NCBI GenBank assembly: GCA_003282835.1
Contig: QBYL01000007.1
Span: 1 to 33,784, forward strand
Source of the DNA: Pelagibacteraceae bacterium AG-325-J13
GTDB taxonomy: Bacteria; Pseudomonadota; Alphaproteobacteria; Pelagibacterales; Pelagibacteraceae
DNA: 33,784 nucleotides
Direction of reading: 5' to 3'
Shown: positions 23,178-31,767 of the stretch, one piece after another
Layout of the letters: every line of letters starts with the position of its first letter
How positions within the stretch are numbered: the first letter of the stretch is position 1
Notes under the pieces: generated by a model
Databases searched by the model: none
Told to the model about the DNA's origin: nothing
The model's input: the letters and a program-made list of their open reading frames with translations, nothing else
Position numbers and translations under genes: made by a program

Positions 23178-24515
23178 ATGTTCAAGAAAGTTTTGATCGC
23201 AAACAGAGGAGAAATTGCTGTAAGAATAATTCGTGCTTGTAAAGAATGGGGTATAGGTACTGTTGCTGTACATTCTGACGTTGACTCAGATGCAATGCAT
23301 GTGAGATTAGCTGATGAAAGTGTTTGTATTGGTTCGCACCAACCTCAAAATAGTTATCTCAATATTTCTTCAATAATGTCGGCAGTAGATTTAACGGGAG
23401 CTGAAGCAATACATCCAGGTTATGGTTTTTTATCTGAAAATGCAAAATTTGCAGAAATTGTAAATAAACACGGTATAAAATTTGTTGGTCCGAGTGCCGA
23501 CTTAATTTCAAAGATGGGAGATAAAATCCAGGCAAAGAGAATAGCAAAAAAATATGGTCTTCCAATTATTGAAGGATCTGAAGGTGGAGTAAAATCATTA
23601 GATGAAGCAAAATCTATCTGCAAAGAAATTGGATATCCAGTATTAATTAAAGCAGCCGGAGGTGGTGGAGGAAAAGGAATGAAAATTGTTGAAAGTGAAG
23701 ATAAGTTGAATGATTTATTTTTGCTTGCGAAAAGTGAAGCAAAAAAATATTTTGGCAATGACGAACTGTATATTGAAAAATATTTCAAACACCCTAGACA
23801 TATTGAGGTACAAATCATGTCTGGTAAAAACAAAACAGTTCATTTGGGTGAAAGAGATTGTTCAGTTCAAAGAAGACATCAAAAATTAATCGAGGAGACA
23901 CCGAGTCCAGTTTTAACTGAAGGTCAGCGAAAAGACTTGTTAGAAAAAACAGTTAAAATGGTTGAACAAATTGGTTATGAAGGAGCTGGTACTGTGGAAT
24001 TTATTTACGAAAATGGAAAATTTTATTTTCTAGAAATGAATACAAGAGTTCAAGTCGAGCATCCAGTTACAGAGGTTCAAACAGGTATTGATATTGTCAA
24101 AGAACAGTTATGGATTGCATTTACAGGTGATACTGCCTTAAAACAAAGTGATATTTCACCTAGAGGTCATTCTATTGAATGTAGGATAAATGCGGAAAAT
24201 CCTGCAATGGACTTTCAACCAAGTCCTGGAATAATAAGTGTTTGTCACCAACCATCAGGTTTTAGAACAAGGGTTGATGGATCAATTTTTCAAGGATGTA
24301 AGATTACACCATACTACGATAGCTTAATTGCAAAAGTAATTTGTAAGGGAAGAAATAGATCAGAGGCAATACAAAGAACTTTAAGATCTTTGGATGAATT
24401 TGTATTAGAGGGTATAACAACAACAATAGATCTTCATAAAAAAATTTTAAAACATGACAAATTTATAAAATCTAATTTTGATACTAATTGGCTGTCTAAA
24501 GAAAAATTCTTTTAA
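23178..24515 (+). CDS. accC: Biotin carboxylase subunit of acetyl-CoA carboxylase
   Basis: ATP-dependent carboxylation of biotin on AccB. It has 445 residues, normal for a stand-alone AccC. The N-terminal KVLIANRGEIAVRIIRACKE (4-23) begins the biotin-carboxylase fold. The ATP-grasp glycine loop GGGGGKGM is at 161-168, followed by GERDCSVQRRHQKLIEE (224-240) and the catalytic EMNTRVQVEHPVTE segment. The C-terminal domain includes RINAENP and YYDSLIAKV. The 3' end overlaps the convergent DUF2155 gene by 4 bp. Confidence 0.98.
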   Translation: MFKKVLIANRGEIAVRIIRACKEWGIGTVAVHSDVDSDAMHVRLADESVCIGSHQPQNSYLNISSIMSAVDLTGAEAIHPGYGFLSENAKFAEIVNKHGIKFVGPSADLISKMGDKIQAKRIAKKYGLPIIEGSEGGVKSLDEAKSICKEIGYPVLIKAAGGGGGKGMKIVESEDKLNDLFLLAKSEAKKYFGNDELYIEKYFKHPRHIEVQIMSGKNKTVHLGERDCSVQRRHQKLIEETPSPVLTEGQRKDLLEKTVKMVEQIGYEGAGTVEFIYENGKFYFLEMNTRVQVEHPVTEVQTGIDIVKEQLWIAFTGDTALKQSDISPRGHSIECRINAENPAMDFQPSPGIISVCHQPSGFRTRVDGSIFQGCKITPYYDSLIAKVICKGRNRSEAIQRTLRSLDEFVLEGITTTIDLHKKILKHDKFIKSNFDTNWLSKEKFF

Positions 24516-25024
24516 ATTTGATTACAATCTATTAATTGCAAATCATAAATTGCATGATCAAATGGCGCTAATGCAGGATTTGATGAAAAAGTCCATCCAT
24601 TAAATATAAACACTTTTTCGTTATCATTTTCAGAAGTATCTTTAACTTGGAGATAAGCAACATTATCCTCAAGATTATTCGTTAAAATTTTTCCACATTT
24701 TAATATCTTTATTTCTAATGGTCCGAATTTTTTAGTCTCTCCTATATTAATATCTATTTCTAAAGTTTTTGCGGTAATTTTATCCAAACCAATTAGTTTA
24801 GCGCTTGAATTATTATCTTTAAGATTTGCTTTTTTCTTCCTTTTTGTAATTATCAGATTGTTATTTATCTCATTACTTTGATCATCAACTTCTTCAAAAC
24901 TTGGTTTAAGCTCATTTAAATTTATCAAGGGCGAAGTAGAAATTTTATTTTCCGCACTTATTGATAATGAATAGAAGAATATTATTAATAATTGTAGAAT
25001 TATTTTAATGCTTCCATGTTTCAT
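24512..25024 (-). CDS. DUF2155 secreted protein
   Basis: A 170-residue exported protein of unknown function. The signal peptide is residues 1-24 (hydrophobic IIQLLIIFFYSLSI-type core, cleavage after SISA). A Lys/Asn-rich linker leads to a DUF2155 domain (about 83-168): TLEIDINIGETKKFGPLEI, then FIFNGWTFSSNPALAPFDHAIYDL. C110 and C167, the only cysteines, could form a periplasmic disulfide (inference). It overlaps the NDUFA12 gene by 20 nt and is co-transcribed with it, a pairing seen in other alphaproteobacteria. A link to complex I or envelope function is possible but unproven. Confidence 0.82.
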   Translation of the reverse strand: MKHGSIKIILQLLIIFFYSLSISAENKISTSPLINLNELKPSFEEVDDQSNEINNNLIITKRKKKANLKDNNSSAKLIGLDKITAKTLEIDINIGETKKFGPLEIKILKCGKILTNNLEDNVAYLQVKDTSENDNEKVFIFNGWTFSSNPALAPFDHAIYDLQLIDCNQI

Positions 25025-25358
25025 ATTTTTTTTCGTCTTGACCTTTTTTAATCTTTATTGGTTTATAACTTTCCTTGGTACCTGTTTTATTCTCTTGATG
25101 TTTTTTTTGCCAAATATATTTTGAATCTTTTTCATTTGGAATTTTGTCAATTGTATGATGTATCCACAGAAACCATTCTGACGTAATTTTAGTGGCCTCA
25201 ATATCACCAGAGTATATCACCCATCTTTCGTCATTTTTGCTTTTATAGTATTTATTTCCTAATTCGTCTTTTCCAACAAATTTTCCAAAAAATAATGTTT
25301 TTAAAAATGTTCCTAATGTTTGCCTATTCCACCAAGTAAAAAATATTTTAAAAATCAT
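25005..25358 (-). CDS. NDUFA12-family NADH:ubiquinone oxidoreductase subunit
   Basis: A 117-residue homologue of the mitochondrial complex I accessory subunit NDUFA12 (B17.2), found in alphaproteobacteria. Typical features are GTFLKTLFFGKFVGKDELGNKYY, then ERWVIYSGDIEATKITSEWFLWIHHTID and a basic tail ending ETWKH. No signal peptide or membrane helix is present, consistent with a peripheral subunit near the matrix/cytoplasmic arm. It is divergent from the TSCPD gene, with a 96-bp gap. The complex I core genes are not in this window. Confidence 0.9.
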   Translation of the reverse strand: MIFKIFFTWWNRQTLGTFLKTLFFGKFVGKDELGNKYYKSKNDERWVIYSGDIEATKITSEWFLWIHHTIDKIPNEKDSKYIWQKKHQENKTGTKESYKPIKIKKGQDEKKYETWKH

Positions 25359-25375
25359 TTTTAATTTTAACTAAC

Positions 25376-25390
25376 ACAATTTATAATTGT
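25376..25390. repeat. Small inverted repeat upstream of NDUFA12 gene
   Basis: ACAATT and AATTGT flank TAT, a perfect 6+3+6 palindrome in the 96-bp gap 25359-25454 between divergent genes. It could be an operator or chance. The rest of the gap is AT-rich, with a TATATC (25427-25432) that may serve the plus-strand gene. Confidence 0.3.
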
Positions 25391-25454
25391 ATAATTATTT
25401 ATATCAGACAAGTGTTATATTTGCTATATATCTATAACAAAAGATTCCAAAATT

Positions 25455-26270
25455 ATGAAAAAATTTATTGTTGAGACATATTACACCTGCACGTTTAAAA
25501 CAGTTCATTCACTTGATAGTTTAAATGAAAAAGAGCTGTCTAAAATAGATGAGAGAAACGATGGCGAAGTTGAAGTTATTGAAGTTAAATTAAATAATCG
25601 TAAAACAAGAAAAATAGGCGATAAAACAAAATCATCAGATAAAGAAAAAAAATTGGATAATTTACTATCTTCTGCTGTTTCGAAAGAAATCGTAAATGAC
25701 AAAAATATTAATAAAGAAGTAGATGTAATAAAAGTCAAAAACAAAGCTAGATTTAAAATGCCAGACCGAAGAAAAGGATATATTCAAAAAGCTCAAATAG
25801 GCGATCACAAAGTTTACTTACATACTGGTGAATACGATGATGGTAAAATTGGTGAAATTTTTATAGATACTAATAAAGAGGGTGAGCTTGTAAAAGCTAT
25901 GATGAATAATTTTGCCATTGCCATTTCACTAGGATTACAATATGGCGTGCCTCTAGATGAATATGTAGATGCATTTATTGATACAAAATTCGAACCATCT
26001 GGAAATGTTATTGGTAATGATAGAATTTTAAGTGCCTCTTCAATTTTAGATTACGTTTTTAGGGAACTTGCAATATCATATCTAGGAAAAGAGAGTTTAG
26101 CGCACACTCCTTCGATTGTTAGCGCAAAGGATATAAATGAACAAACAACAGATGATAAATTTTTAAAAATTGTAAAGAATATTACTTCGAAAGGTTTTGT
26201 TAGAAGTAATTATGAAGAAAAACTTGTTGACCTTTCTGATGTTAGAATTAACTTAAAGTCAAAAAGTTAA
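25455..26270 (+). CDS. Orphan TSCPD-domain protein related to the C-terminus of B12-dependent ribonucleotide reductase
   Basis: A 271-residue protein. Residues about 97-212 strongly resemble the C-terminal module of alphaproteobacterial class II ribonucleotide reductase Nrd[69 protein letters not shown] and [15 protein letters not shown]. The catalytic (alpha/beta)10 barrel and the radical-site cysteines are not here, and only one cysteine (C12) exists in the protein. The first 50 residues ([18 protein letters not shown]...[10 protein letters not shown]) form a separate small unit, joined by a charged linker. It has its own promoter region and no RNR neighbour. Domain identity is recalled, not searched; the function of the free-standing form is unknown. 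Confidence 0.78.
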   Translation: MKKFIVETYYTCTFKTVHSLDSLNEKELSKIDERNDGEVEVIEVKLNNRKTRKIGDKTKSSDKEKKLDNLLSSAVSKEIVNDKNINKEVDVIKVKNKARFKMPDRRKGYIQKAQIGDHKVYLHTGEYDDGKIGEIFIDTNKEGELVKAMMNNFAIAISLGLQYGVPLDEYVDAFIDTKFEPSGNVIGNDRILSASSILDYVFRELAISYLGKESLAHTPSIVSAKDINEQTTDDKFLKIVKNITSKGFVRSNYEEKLVDLSDVRINLKSKS

Positions 26271-28054
26271 TCGTTTTTTTTATCAATTTTTATTCCAATT
26301 TCTTTTAATTGTTTTAAATCTACAGTTGATGGAGCTTGCATCATTAAATCTTGAGCATTTTGGTTCATTGGGAATAAAGTAACTTCTCTTATATTTTTCT
26401 CTCCCGCAAGAAGCATCACTATTCTATCTATACCTGGAGCTATCCCACCATGAGGAGGTGCTCCAAAGCTAAAAGCATTTATCATTCCACTAAATTTTGC
26501 TTCTACTTGATCCTTTTCATAACCAGCGATAGCAAAAAGTTTATACATTAACTCTGGAACATGGTTTCTTATCGCTCCTGATGAAAGTTCAACGCCATTA
26601 CAAACAATATCATATTGATAAGCTTTAATCTTTAAAGGATCTGATAGATCTAATTTATCTAAATTTCCCTGAGGCATAGAAAAAGGATTATGGCTAAATT
26701 TAATTTTTTGAGTTTGCTCATCAAGCTCATACATAGGGTAATCAATAATCCAACAAAATGCGAATTGGTCGTCATCAATCAAATTTAAATCTTTTGCAAT
26801 TTTATCTCTAGAAATTGAGAGAATTTTTTCTACATCATTTTTATTACCACATGCAAAAAAAATACTGTCTCCTTCTTTTGCATTACACATTTTCATAATT
26901 TCTTTAATAGAATCTTCACTAAAAAATTTACCTACGGGGCCTTTTGCTGAAAATTTATCATTTTTTTCTATTGTAAAATAAGCTAAACCTGATGCTCCCT
27001 GATCTTTTGCCCATTTATCTACACTATCAAAATAACTTCTTGGTTTATCCTTGGTATCTTTTGTTACAATACATCTTACTAACGATCCTGACTTCACTAA
27101 TTTTTTGAATATATCAAATTTTACGTCTTCCCTTGTAAAAATATTTGTAATGTCGTTTATCAATAAAGGGTTTCTTAAGTCAGGTTTATCAGTTCCATAT
27201 TTTAACATTGACTCTTCAAATGGTATTTTTGGAAACGTTTTGAATGTCATTTTCTTAGATGAAAACTTATTGAATAAATTGACCATTAGTTTTTCAATGA
27301 CTTTAAATATATCTTCTTGTTCAACAAAAGACATTTCAATATCAAGTTGATAAAATTCACCTGGACTTCTATCTGCTCTAGCATCTTCATCTCTAAAGCA
27401 AGGTGCAATTTGAAAATATTTGTCAAAACCTGAAACCATAATTAATTGTTTGAATTGTTGGGGTGCTTGAGGTAAAGCATAAAATTTTCCAGGATTTAAT
27501 CTGCTTGGAACTAAAAAATCTCTAGCACCTTCAGGGCTTGACGAAGTTAAAATTGGAGTCTGATACTCTAAAAAACCTAATTTTAACATTTCACTCCTGA
27601 TAAAAGAAATGACCTCAGATCTTAAAATAATATTTTTATGCATTTCTTCTCGTCTTAAATCTAAAAATCTATATTTAAGTCTTATATCCTCAGGGTAATC
27701 TTGTTCTCCAAAAACTGGCATCGGCAATTCTTTTGCCTCTGACAAAATTTCAACTGATTTAATGTCAATTTCAATTTTTCCAGTATTTAATTCTAAATTT
27801 TCTGTTCCCTTCTCTCTTTTTTTTACTTTGCCTTGTACTTTAATTACAGACTCTGGTCTTAGTGTTTCCAATATTTTAAAAAATTTATTCTTATTTTCGA
27901 TTACACATTGAGTTAAACCATAATGATCTCTCAGGTCTATAAATAATAAATTTCCGTGATCTCTTTTTCTATGAAGCCAACCGGATAAAACAACATCTTT
28001 TCCTGAATTTTTTTCAGTCAGCTCTGCACAGTTATGAGACCTAAATTTATTCAT
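26267..28054 (-). CDS. aspS: Aspartyl-tRNA synthetase, probably non-discriminating
   Basis: Class IIb synthetase of 595 residues. It has an OB anticodon-binding domain (1-110), motif 2 in [20 protein letters not shown], a bacterial GAD insertion, and motif 3 in [14 protein letters not shown]33 ([10 protein letters not shown]) and G83 (REKGTEN) match the His and Gly that I recall marking the relaxed Pseudomonas aeruginosa AspRS (H31, G83), where E. coli has Leu and Lys. This suggests it also charges tRNA-Asn, with GatCAB finishing the job (inference). It overlaps hda by 8 nt and the TSCPD gene by 4 bp at its 3' end. Confidence 0.96.
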   Translation of the reverse strand: MNKFRSHNCAELTEKNSGKDVVLSGWLHRKRDHGNLLFIDLRDHYGLTQCVIENKNKFFKILETLRPESVIKVQGKVKKREKGTENLELNTGKIEIDIKSVEILSEAKELPMPVFGEQDYPEDIRLKYRFLDLRREEMHKNIILRSEVISFIRSEMLKLGFLEYQTPILTSSSPEGARDFLVPSRLNPGKFYALPQAPQQFKQLIMVSGFDKYFQIAPCFRDEDARADRSPGEFYQLDIEMSFVEQEDIFKVIEKLMVNLFNKFSSKKMTFKTFPKIPFEESMLKYGTDKPDLRNPLLINDITNIFTREDVKFDIFKKLVKSGSLVRCIVTKDTKDKPRSYFDSVDKWAKDQGASGLAYFTIEKNDKFSAKGPVGKFFSEDSIKEIMKMCNAKEGDSIFFACGNKNDVEKILSISRDKIAKDLNLIDDDQFAFCWIIDYPMYELDEQTQKIKFSHNPFSMPQGNLDKLDLSDPLKIKAYQYDIVCNGVELSSGAIRNHVPELMYKLFAIAGYEKDQVEAKFSGMINAFSFGAPPHGGIAPGIDRIVMLLAGEKNIREVTLFPMNQNAQDLMMQAPSTVDLKQLKEIGIKIDKKND

Positions 28055-28706
28055 TACCTAATACTTTTTTTATTAAATTAATATTTATGGATTTTCCAGA
28101 AGATAAAGACAAATCGTCAATTTCCTTAATAAATTGAAAAATTTTTTCATAAGAACGCTCAATATTCTTTATTATATACTCTGAAGTTTTAGGACTAATT
28201 TCGATTTGTTTGTCTGAAAATGACTTAGTTATAATTACTCTTAACAATTCATCGGTGGGCAATTCTATGCCTAAAGTTATAAAACTATCTATTCTAGATT
28301 GCAAATCTCTTAATTTAAAATTAAAATCTTTTAAAGGTAACTTAGAATTGATCACTACAAATATATCTAATTGTTTTGATTGGTTAAGAATTGAATAAAA
28401 AGTATTCTCATCTATATTCTTATCAAAATTATCTAATATTATACACTCTAATCCCTCTAGTTTTGGAATAACTTCGCCATTAATATTTTTTGTATCCAAT
28501 ATCATCGAATGTTTGATTTTTTTTTTCAAGATATTCGATAAGTGAGTTTTACCGCAACCTGTTGGTCCATAAATATTAACCCATTTATCTGGCCAATGAG
28601 GCCAGTTTTCAATTAATCGATATGATGTAAAATTATTTGAAGATACATAATAATCCTGTTCATAATATTTTGTTTTGAAAGGAAATTTAAATACTAATTG
28701 ACTCAT
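28047..28706 (-). CDS. hda: DnaA-related regulatory ATPase Hda/HdaA
   Basis: AAA+ protein that, with the sliding clamp, stimulates ATP hydrolysis by DnaA to prevent re-initiation. I chose the ATG at 28706 (219 residues): it overlaps the upstream stop as TAATG and begins MSQLVFKFPF. The Q3-L4-x-F stretch fits the N-terminal clamp-binding motif of Hda proteins. An ATG seven codons earlier is possible. Walker A is GPTGCGKT (47-54), Walker B is CIILDNFD, and LRDLQSRI replaces the usual LRSRL sensor box. The DnaA DNA-binding domain IV is absent. It lies between DUF2066 and aspS. Confidence 0.88.
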   Translation of the reverse strand: MSQLVFKFPFKTKYYEQDYYVSSNNFTSYRLIENWPHWPDKWVNIYGPTGCGKTHLSNILKKKIKHSMILDTKNINGEVIPKLEGLECIILDNFDKNIDENTFYSILNQSKQLDIFVVINSKLPLKDFNFKLRDLQSRIDSFITLGIELPTDELLRVIITKSFSDKQIEISPKTSEYIIKNIERSYEKIFQFIKEIDDLSLSSGKSININLIKKVLGNE

Positions 28707-29749
28707 TAAATTATTCTTAATTGCCATTCACCTGAAATCATTTTTAATTCTATGTTTTGCTCTTTTAATTTTTTTATAATCTTACTAATTTTTCCTAGGT
28801 ACTTAATTTTGATTAATACATAATCTTTATTAAATTGTTGAACAAAAAAGCTATCTACTAAATCTATCCTCTTTAACTTATCATTAAATATTACTAGATT
28901 ATCGTTTTTTTTCATTTTTAACTCTACATTTATAAAAGAAGGAGTTTTTACATCTATTAGGTTTTCTTTTTTTACTAAGTCTTTAATAGTATCACTTATT
29001 TCTAATATTATTTGATTATTAAAATCATCATCTTTATTTTTATCCTTTTTTATATTAAATTTTTTTTTAATATTTTTACCTTCTATTCTTGAGTTTAAAA
29101 AAATTTCTGCAGAATTTTTTTTCAAATCAATCGTGACAAAAGCAACATTTGTAAATTCAAATTCTTTAAAAAAATTATTTAAATCAATTTTATAAATATT
29201 TTCTTTGTAAATATTTATTTTTTGGATATTTTCAATACTTTCGCCTGGAAGACTAAACTGCAAATAATCATCGGCTAAATTTTTGTTCCAGTTTTCATAA
29301 AAATAATTATTATTATAAATATAATATTGATTTTTTATTTTTAGGAGAGGAAAAATAATTATTTCAGAATTAATAATATCTGCATAAAGAATGTTCCTAT
29401 TGTAGAAAAAATCATGTATCTTATCTTTGTCGTAAGAAATATTGACTTTAATGTTTTCTTTTTTATTTTCAATTTCTACAGGACTTGAGATTTGGTAATA
29501 TGAGATCAGACTTGTAATGGTTTTTAAATCAATTCTTGAAATGTTTTCATAATCCTCTTTTAACAAAAGTCGATTTATTAACTGATTAAATGATTTTCTA
29601 AACGCCTGTTTAATTAATTCCTCTCTATTAATTGAAAAAGCTTTGTTTATTTCAATATTATTAACATTAAATATAGCGTTATTTGATAAAACATTTCCAG
29701 TTTTAGTTAAAATAATTATTATGTAAAATATTAAGATTAAATTTTTCAT
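28706..29749 (-). CDS. DUF2066 secreted or anchored protein
   Basis: A 347-residue protein with an N-terminal hydrophobic segment (3-16) that reads as a signal peptide or anchor. The DUF2066-like region is ELIKQAFRKSFNQLINRLLL, with later ISYYQISSPVEI and FFYNRNI segments. The protein is extremely Lys/Asn/Ile-rich and has no cysteine and no catalytic motif I can recognise. It is the first gene of the unit with hda and aspS and divergent from purM (25-bp gap). The DUF2066-hda-purM neighbourhood is, from memory, conserved in alphaproteobacteria, which supports the family call more than sequence alone does. Confidence 0.75.
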   Translation of the reverse strand: MKNLILIFYIIIILTKTGNVLSNNAIFNVNNIEINKAFSINREELIKQAFRKSFNQLINRLLLKEDYENISRIDLKTITSLISYYQISSPVEIENKKENIKVNISYDKDKIHDFFYNRNILYADIINSEIIIFPLLKIKNQYYIYNNNYFYENWNKNLADDYLQFSLPGESIENIQKINIYKENIYKIDLNNFFKEFEFTNVAFVTIDLKKNSAEIFLNSRIEGKNIKKKFNIKKDKNKDDDFNNQIILEISDTIKDLVKKENLIDVKTPSFINVELKMKKNDNLVIFNDKLKRIDLVDSFFVQQFNKDYVLIKIKYLGKISKIIKKLKEQNIELKMISGEWQLRII

Positions 29750-29774
29750 AACTAGCTAATTATCATTTTTATCG

Positions 29775-30803
29775 ATGAAAAAAATACAAAATAGTTACAA
29801 AAAAAGCGGTGTAAATATTTCGATTGCGAGCAAATTTGTAAAACATATTGCTAAATTATCTGACAAAAATGTCAAAAAAAGGGATAAATCTTTTAGTAAA
29901 CATAATATTGGTGCTTTTGGATCGGTTTTTGACATAAGCAATATCGGTATTAAAGATCCTGTAATCGTTAGTTGTACAGATGGAGTTGGAACTAAGCTTG
30001 ATTTAGCTAACAAATTTAAAAAATTTGATACTATTGGTATCGATCTAGTTGCTATGTGTGTCAATGATTTAATTGTACAGGGCGCGAAACCCTTATTTTT
30101 TTTAGATTATATAGCAATAGGAAAAATGAATTTAAAAAAAACTAAAAGTATCTTAAAAGGTATTTTGCATGGTTGTGAGTTATCTGATTGTAAATTAATT
30201 GGAGGTGAAACAGCTGAAATGCCAGGAATTTATTCAAAAGATAAATTTGATTTAGCGGGATTTAGCGTTGGTATAGTATCTAAAAAAAAAATTTTAACAA
30301 AAAACAATGTTAAAAAGGAAAATTTAATTTTAGCTATACCATCTAATGGAATACATTCTAATGGTTATTCTCTAGTCAGATCGATATTAAACAAAAAAAA
30401 TATTAGTAAAAAATTGAAATTCGAATTACTTAAACCTACGAAAATATATTCAAAAGAAATATTAAAACTCGTAAATAAAAATTTGATCAATTCAGCAGCA
30501 CATATAACAGGTGGGGGTTTAATTGAAAATATAATTAGATCTGTGCCAGATAATCTGTCAGTTGATATCGACTTATCAAAAATTAAAACAGGACAAATTT
30601 TTAAATGGCTTAAATCTAACAATATATCTGACATGGAGATGTTAAACACTTTTAACTGTGGGGTTGGCTTTTGTATAATTGTAGACAAAGCAAAGTCAAA
30701 AAAAATAAAAAAATATTTTAATAATACCTACAAACCTTATGAAATTGGCGTAATATCAAATAGAAAAAAAAAGATAAATTTATTTAATTCTATTAAATGG
30801 TAA
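29775..30803 (+). CDS. purM: Phosphoribosylformylglycinamidine cyclo-ligase
   Basis: AIR synthetase, the fifth step of purine synthesis. It has 342 residues, normal length. Motifs: YKKSGVNISIAS (8-19), the ATP-binding-like CTDGVGTKLDLA, IDLVAMCVNDLIVQGAKPLFFLDYIA, GGETAEMPGIY, IPSNGIHSNGYSLVR and HITGGGLIENI. The gene is divergent from DUF2066 and overlaps purN by 7 nt, so it is the first gene of a two-gene purine unit. The 25-bp upstream gap leaves little room for a promoter, which must lie inside the neighbouring gene start. Confidence 0.97.
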   Translation: MKKIQNSYKKSGVNISIASKFVKHIAKLSDKNVKKRDKSFSKHNIGAFGSVFDISNIGIKDPVIVSCTDGVGTKLDLANKFKKFDTIGIDLVAMCVNDLIVQGAKPLFFLDYIAIGKMNLKKTKSILKGILHGCELSDCKLIGGETAEMPGIYSKDKFDLAGFSVGIVSKKKILTKNNVKKENLILAIPSNGIHSNGYSLVRSILNKKNISKKLKFELLKPTKIYSKEILKLVNKNLINSAAHITGGGLIENIIRSVPDNLSVDIDLSKIKTGQIFKWLKSNNISDMEMLNTFNCGVGFCIIVDKAKSKKIKKYFNNTYKPYEIGVISNRKKKINLFNSIKW

Positions 30804-31360
30804 AAAAAAAAACATGCGTTTTTATTTCAGGAAATGGTTCTAATTTAAAAAACTTAATTTATAGTTCTAGAAATAATAATTTTCCAATAAGTATAGAACT
30901 TGTAATCTGTAATAATAAAAAGGCAAAAGGTATTATTTATGCAAAAAAAAATTCTATACCTTTTTTAATTCTTAACACTAAAATGAGAAATTTTGAACGT
31001 ATTGCATTAAAAGAATTAAAAAAATACAAAATTGAACTTATCTGTTTAGCGGGGTTTATGAGAATTATTTCTAAAGAATTTATAAATAAATTCAAAAGAA
31101 AAATTATTAATATTCATCCCTCTTTACTTCCCAAGTATAAAGGACTTAATACTTTTGAAAGAATTTTAAAAGATAAAGAAAAAAAAACTGGTTGCACAGT
31201 ACATTTTGTTAATGAAAATCTTGATGGAGGCAGAGTTATATTACAAAAAAGTTTTTTAATTAAAAAAAGTGATAATATCTTATCTTTAAAGCAAAAGACT
31301 CAAAACCTAGAATATAAGGCGTTTCCAGAAGCTATAGTTAAAATATTTAGATACAACTAA
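30797..31360 (+). CDS. purN: Phosphoribosylglycinamide formyltransferase (10-formyl-THF type)
   Basis: GAR transformylase, third step of purine synthesis. It has 187 residues. The SGNGSNLKNLI phosphate-binding loop is at 11-21. Catalytic residues are N105 and H107 in INIHPSLLPKYKG and D143 in NENLDGGRV, one residue earlier than the E. coli numbering. The ATG lies inside purM (7-nt overlap). The 3' end overlaps ndk by 4 bp on the other strand. Confidence 0.97.
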   Translation: MVKKKTCVFISGNGSNLKNLIYSSRNNNFPISIELVICNNKKAKGIIYAKKNSIPFLILNTKMRNFERIALKELKKYKIELICLAGFMRIISKEFINKFKRKIINIHPSLLPKYKGLNTFERILKDKEKKTGCTVHFVNENLDGGRVILQKSFLIKKSDNILSLKQKTQNLEYKAFPEAIVKIFRYN

Positions 31361-31767
31361 TCTTTAAAAAAAAAGGCAATTTCTTTTTTTGCATTGTCCT
31401 TAGAGTCGGAACCATGTACAGAATTCTTATCAATAGAAAGTCCAAATTTTTTTCTAATTGTATTTTCTTCCGCCTTTTTTGGATCTGTGGCCCCCATTAA
31501 TTTTCTGTTGGAAAGTATAGCGTTTTCACCCTCTAAAATCATAACTACAATTGGTCCTGATGATAAATAAGTGCACAAATCGTCATAAAAAGGTTTGGAT
31601 TGATGTACTTTATAAAATTCTGCCGCTTCATCTTTAGTTATATGAATCTTTTTGTTATTTTTGATTTTTAAGTCATTTTTAATAAATACAGATTTAATTT
31701 CATCAGTTAAATTTCGCTCAACAGCATCTGGTTTGATAATTGAAAGAGTTTGTTCAATGTTGCTCAT
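31357..31767 (-). CDS. ndk: Nucleoside diphosphate kinase
   Basis: Balances (d)NTP pools by phosphate transfer through a histidine intermediate. It has 136 residues. The opening QTLSIIKPDAVERNL, GPIVVMILEGENAI, RKLMGATDPKKA and the active-site H118 in NSVHGSDS are all present. It follows pepA with a 14-nt overlap. No unusual features. Confidence 0.98.
   Translation of the reverse strand: MSNIEQTLSIIKPDAVERNLTDEIKSVFIKNDLKIKNNKKIHITKDEAAEFYKVHQSKPFYDDLCTYLSSGPIVVMILEGENAILSNRKLMGATDPKKAEENTIRKKFGLSIDKNSVHGSDSKDNAKKEIAFFFKD

Noticed and set aside
23359-23833. Minus-strand open frames opposite accC
   Set aside because: Shadows of the strongly conserved biotin carboxylase; Pro/Phe-rich sequence with no family.
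28707-28727. Upstream ATG of hda
   Set aside because: It lies inside DUF2066; the TAATG overlap and the QL clamp-binding motif right after the second Met favour 28706.
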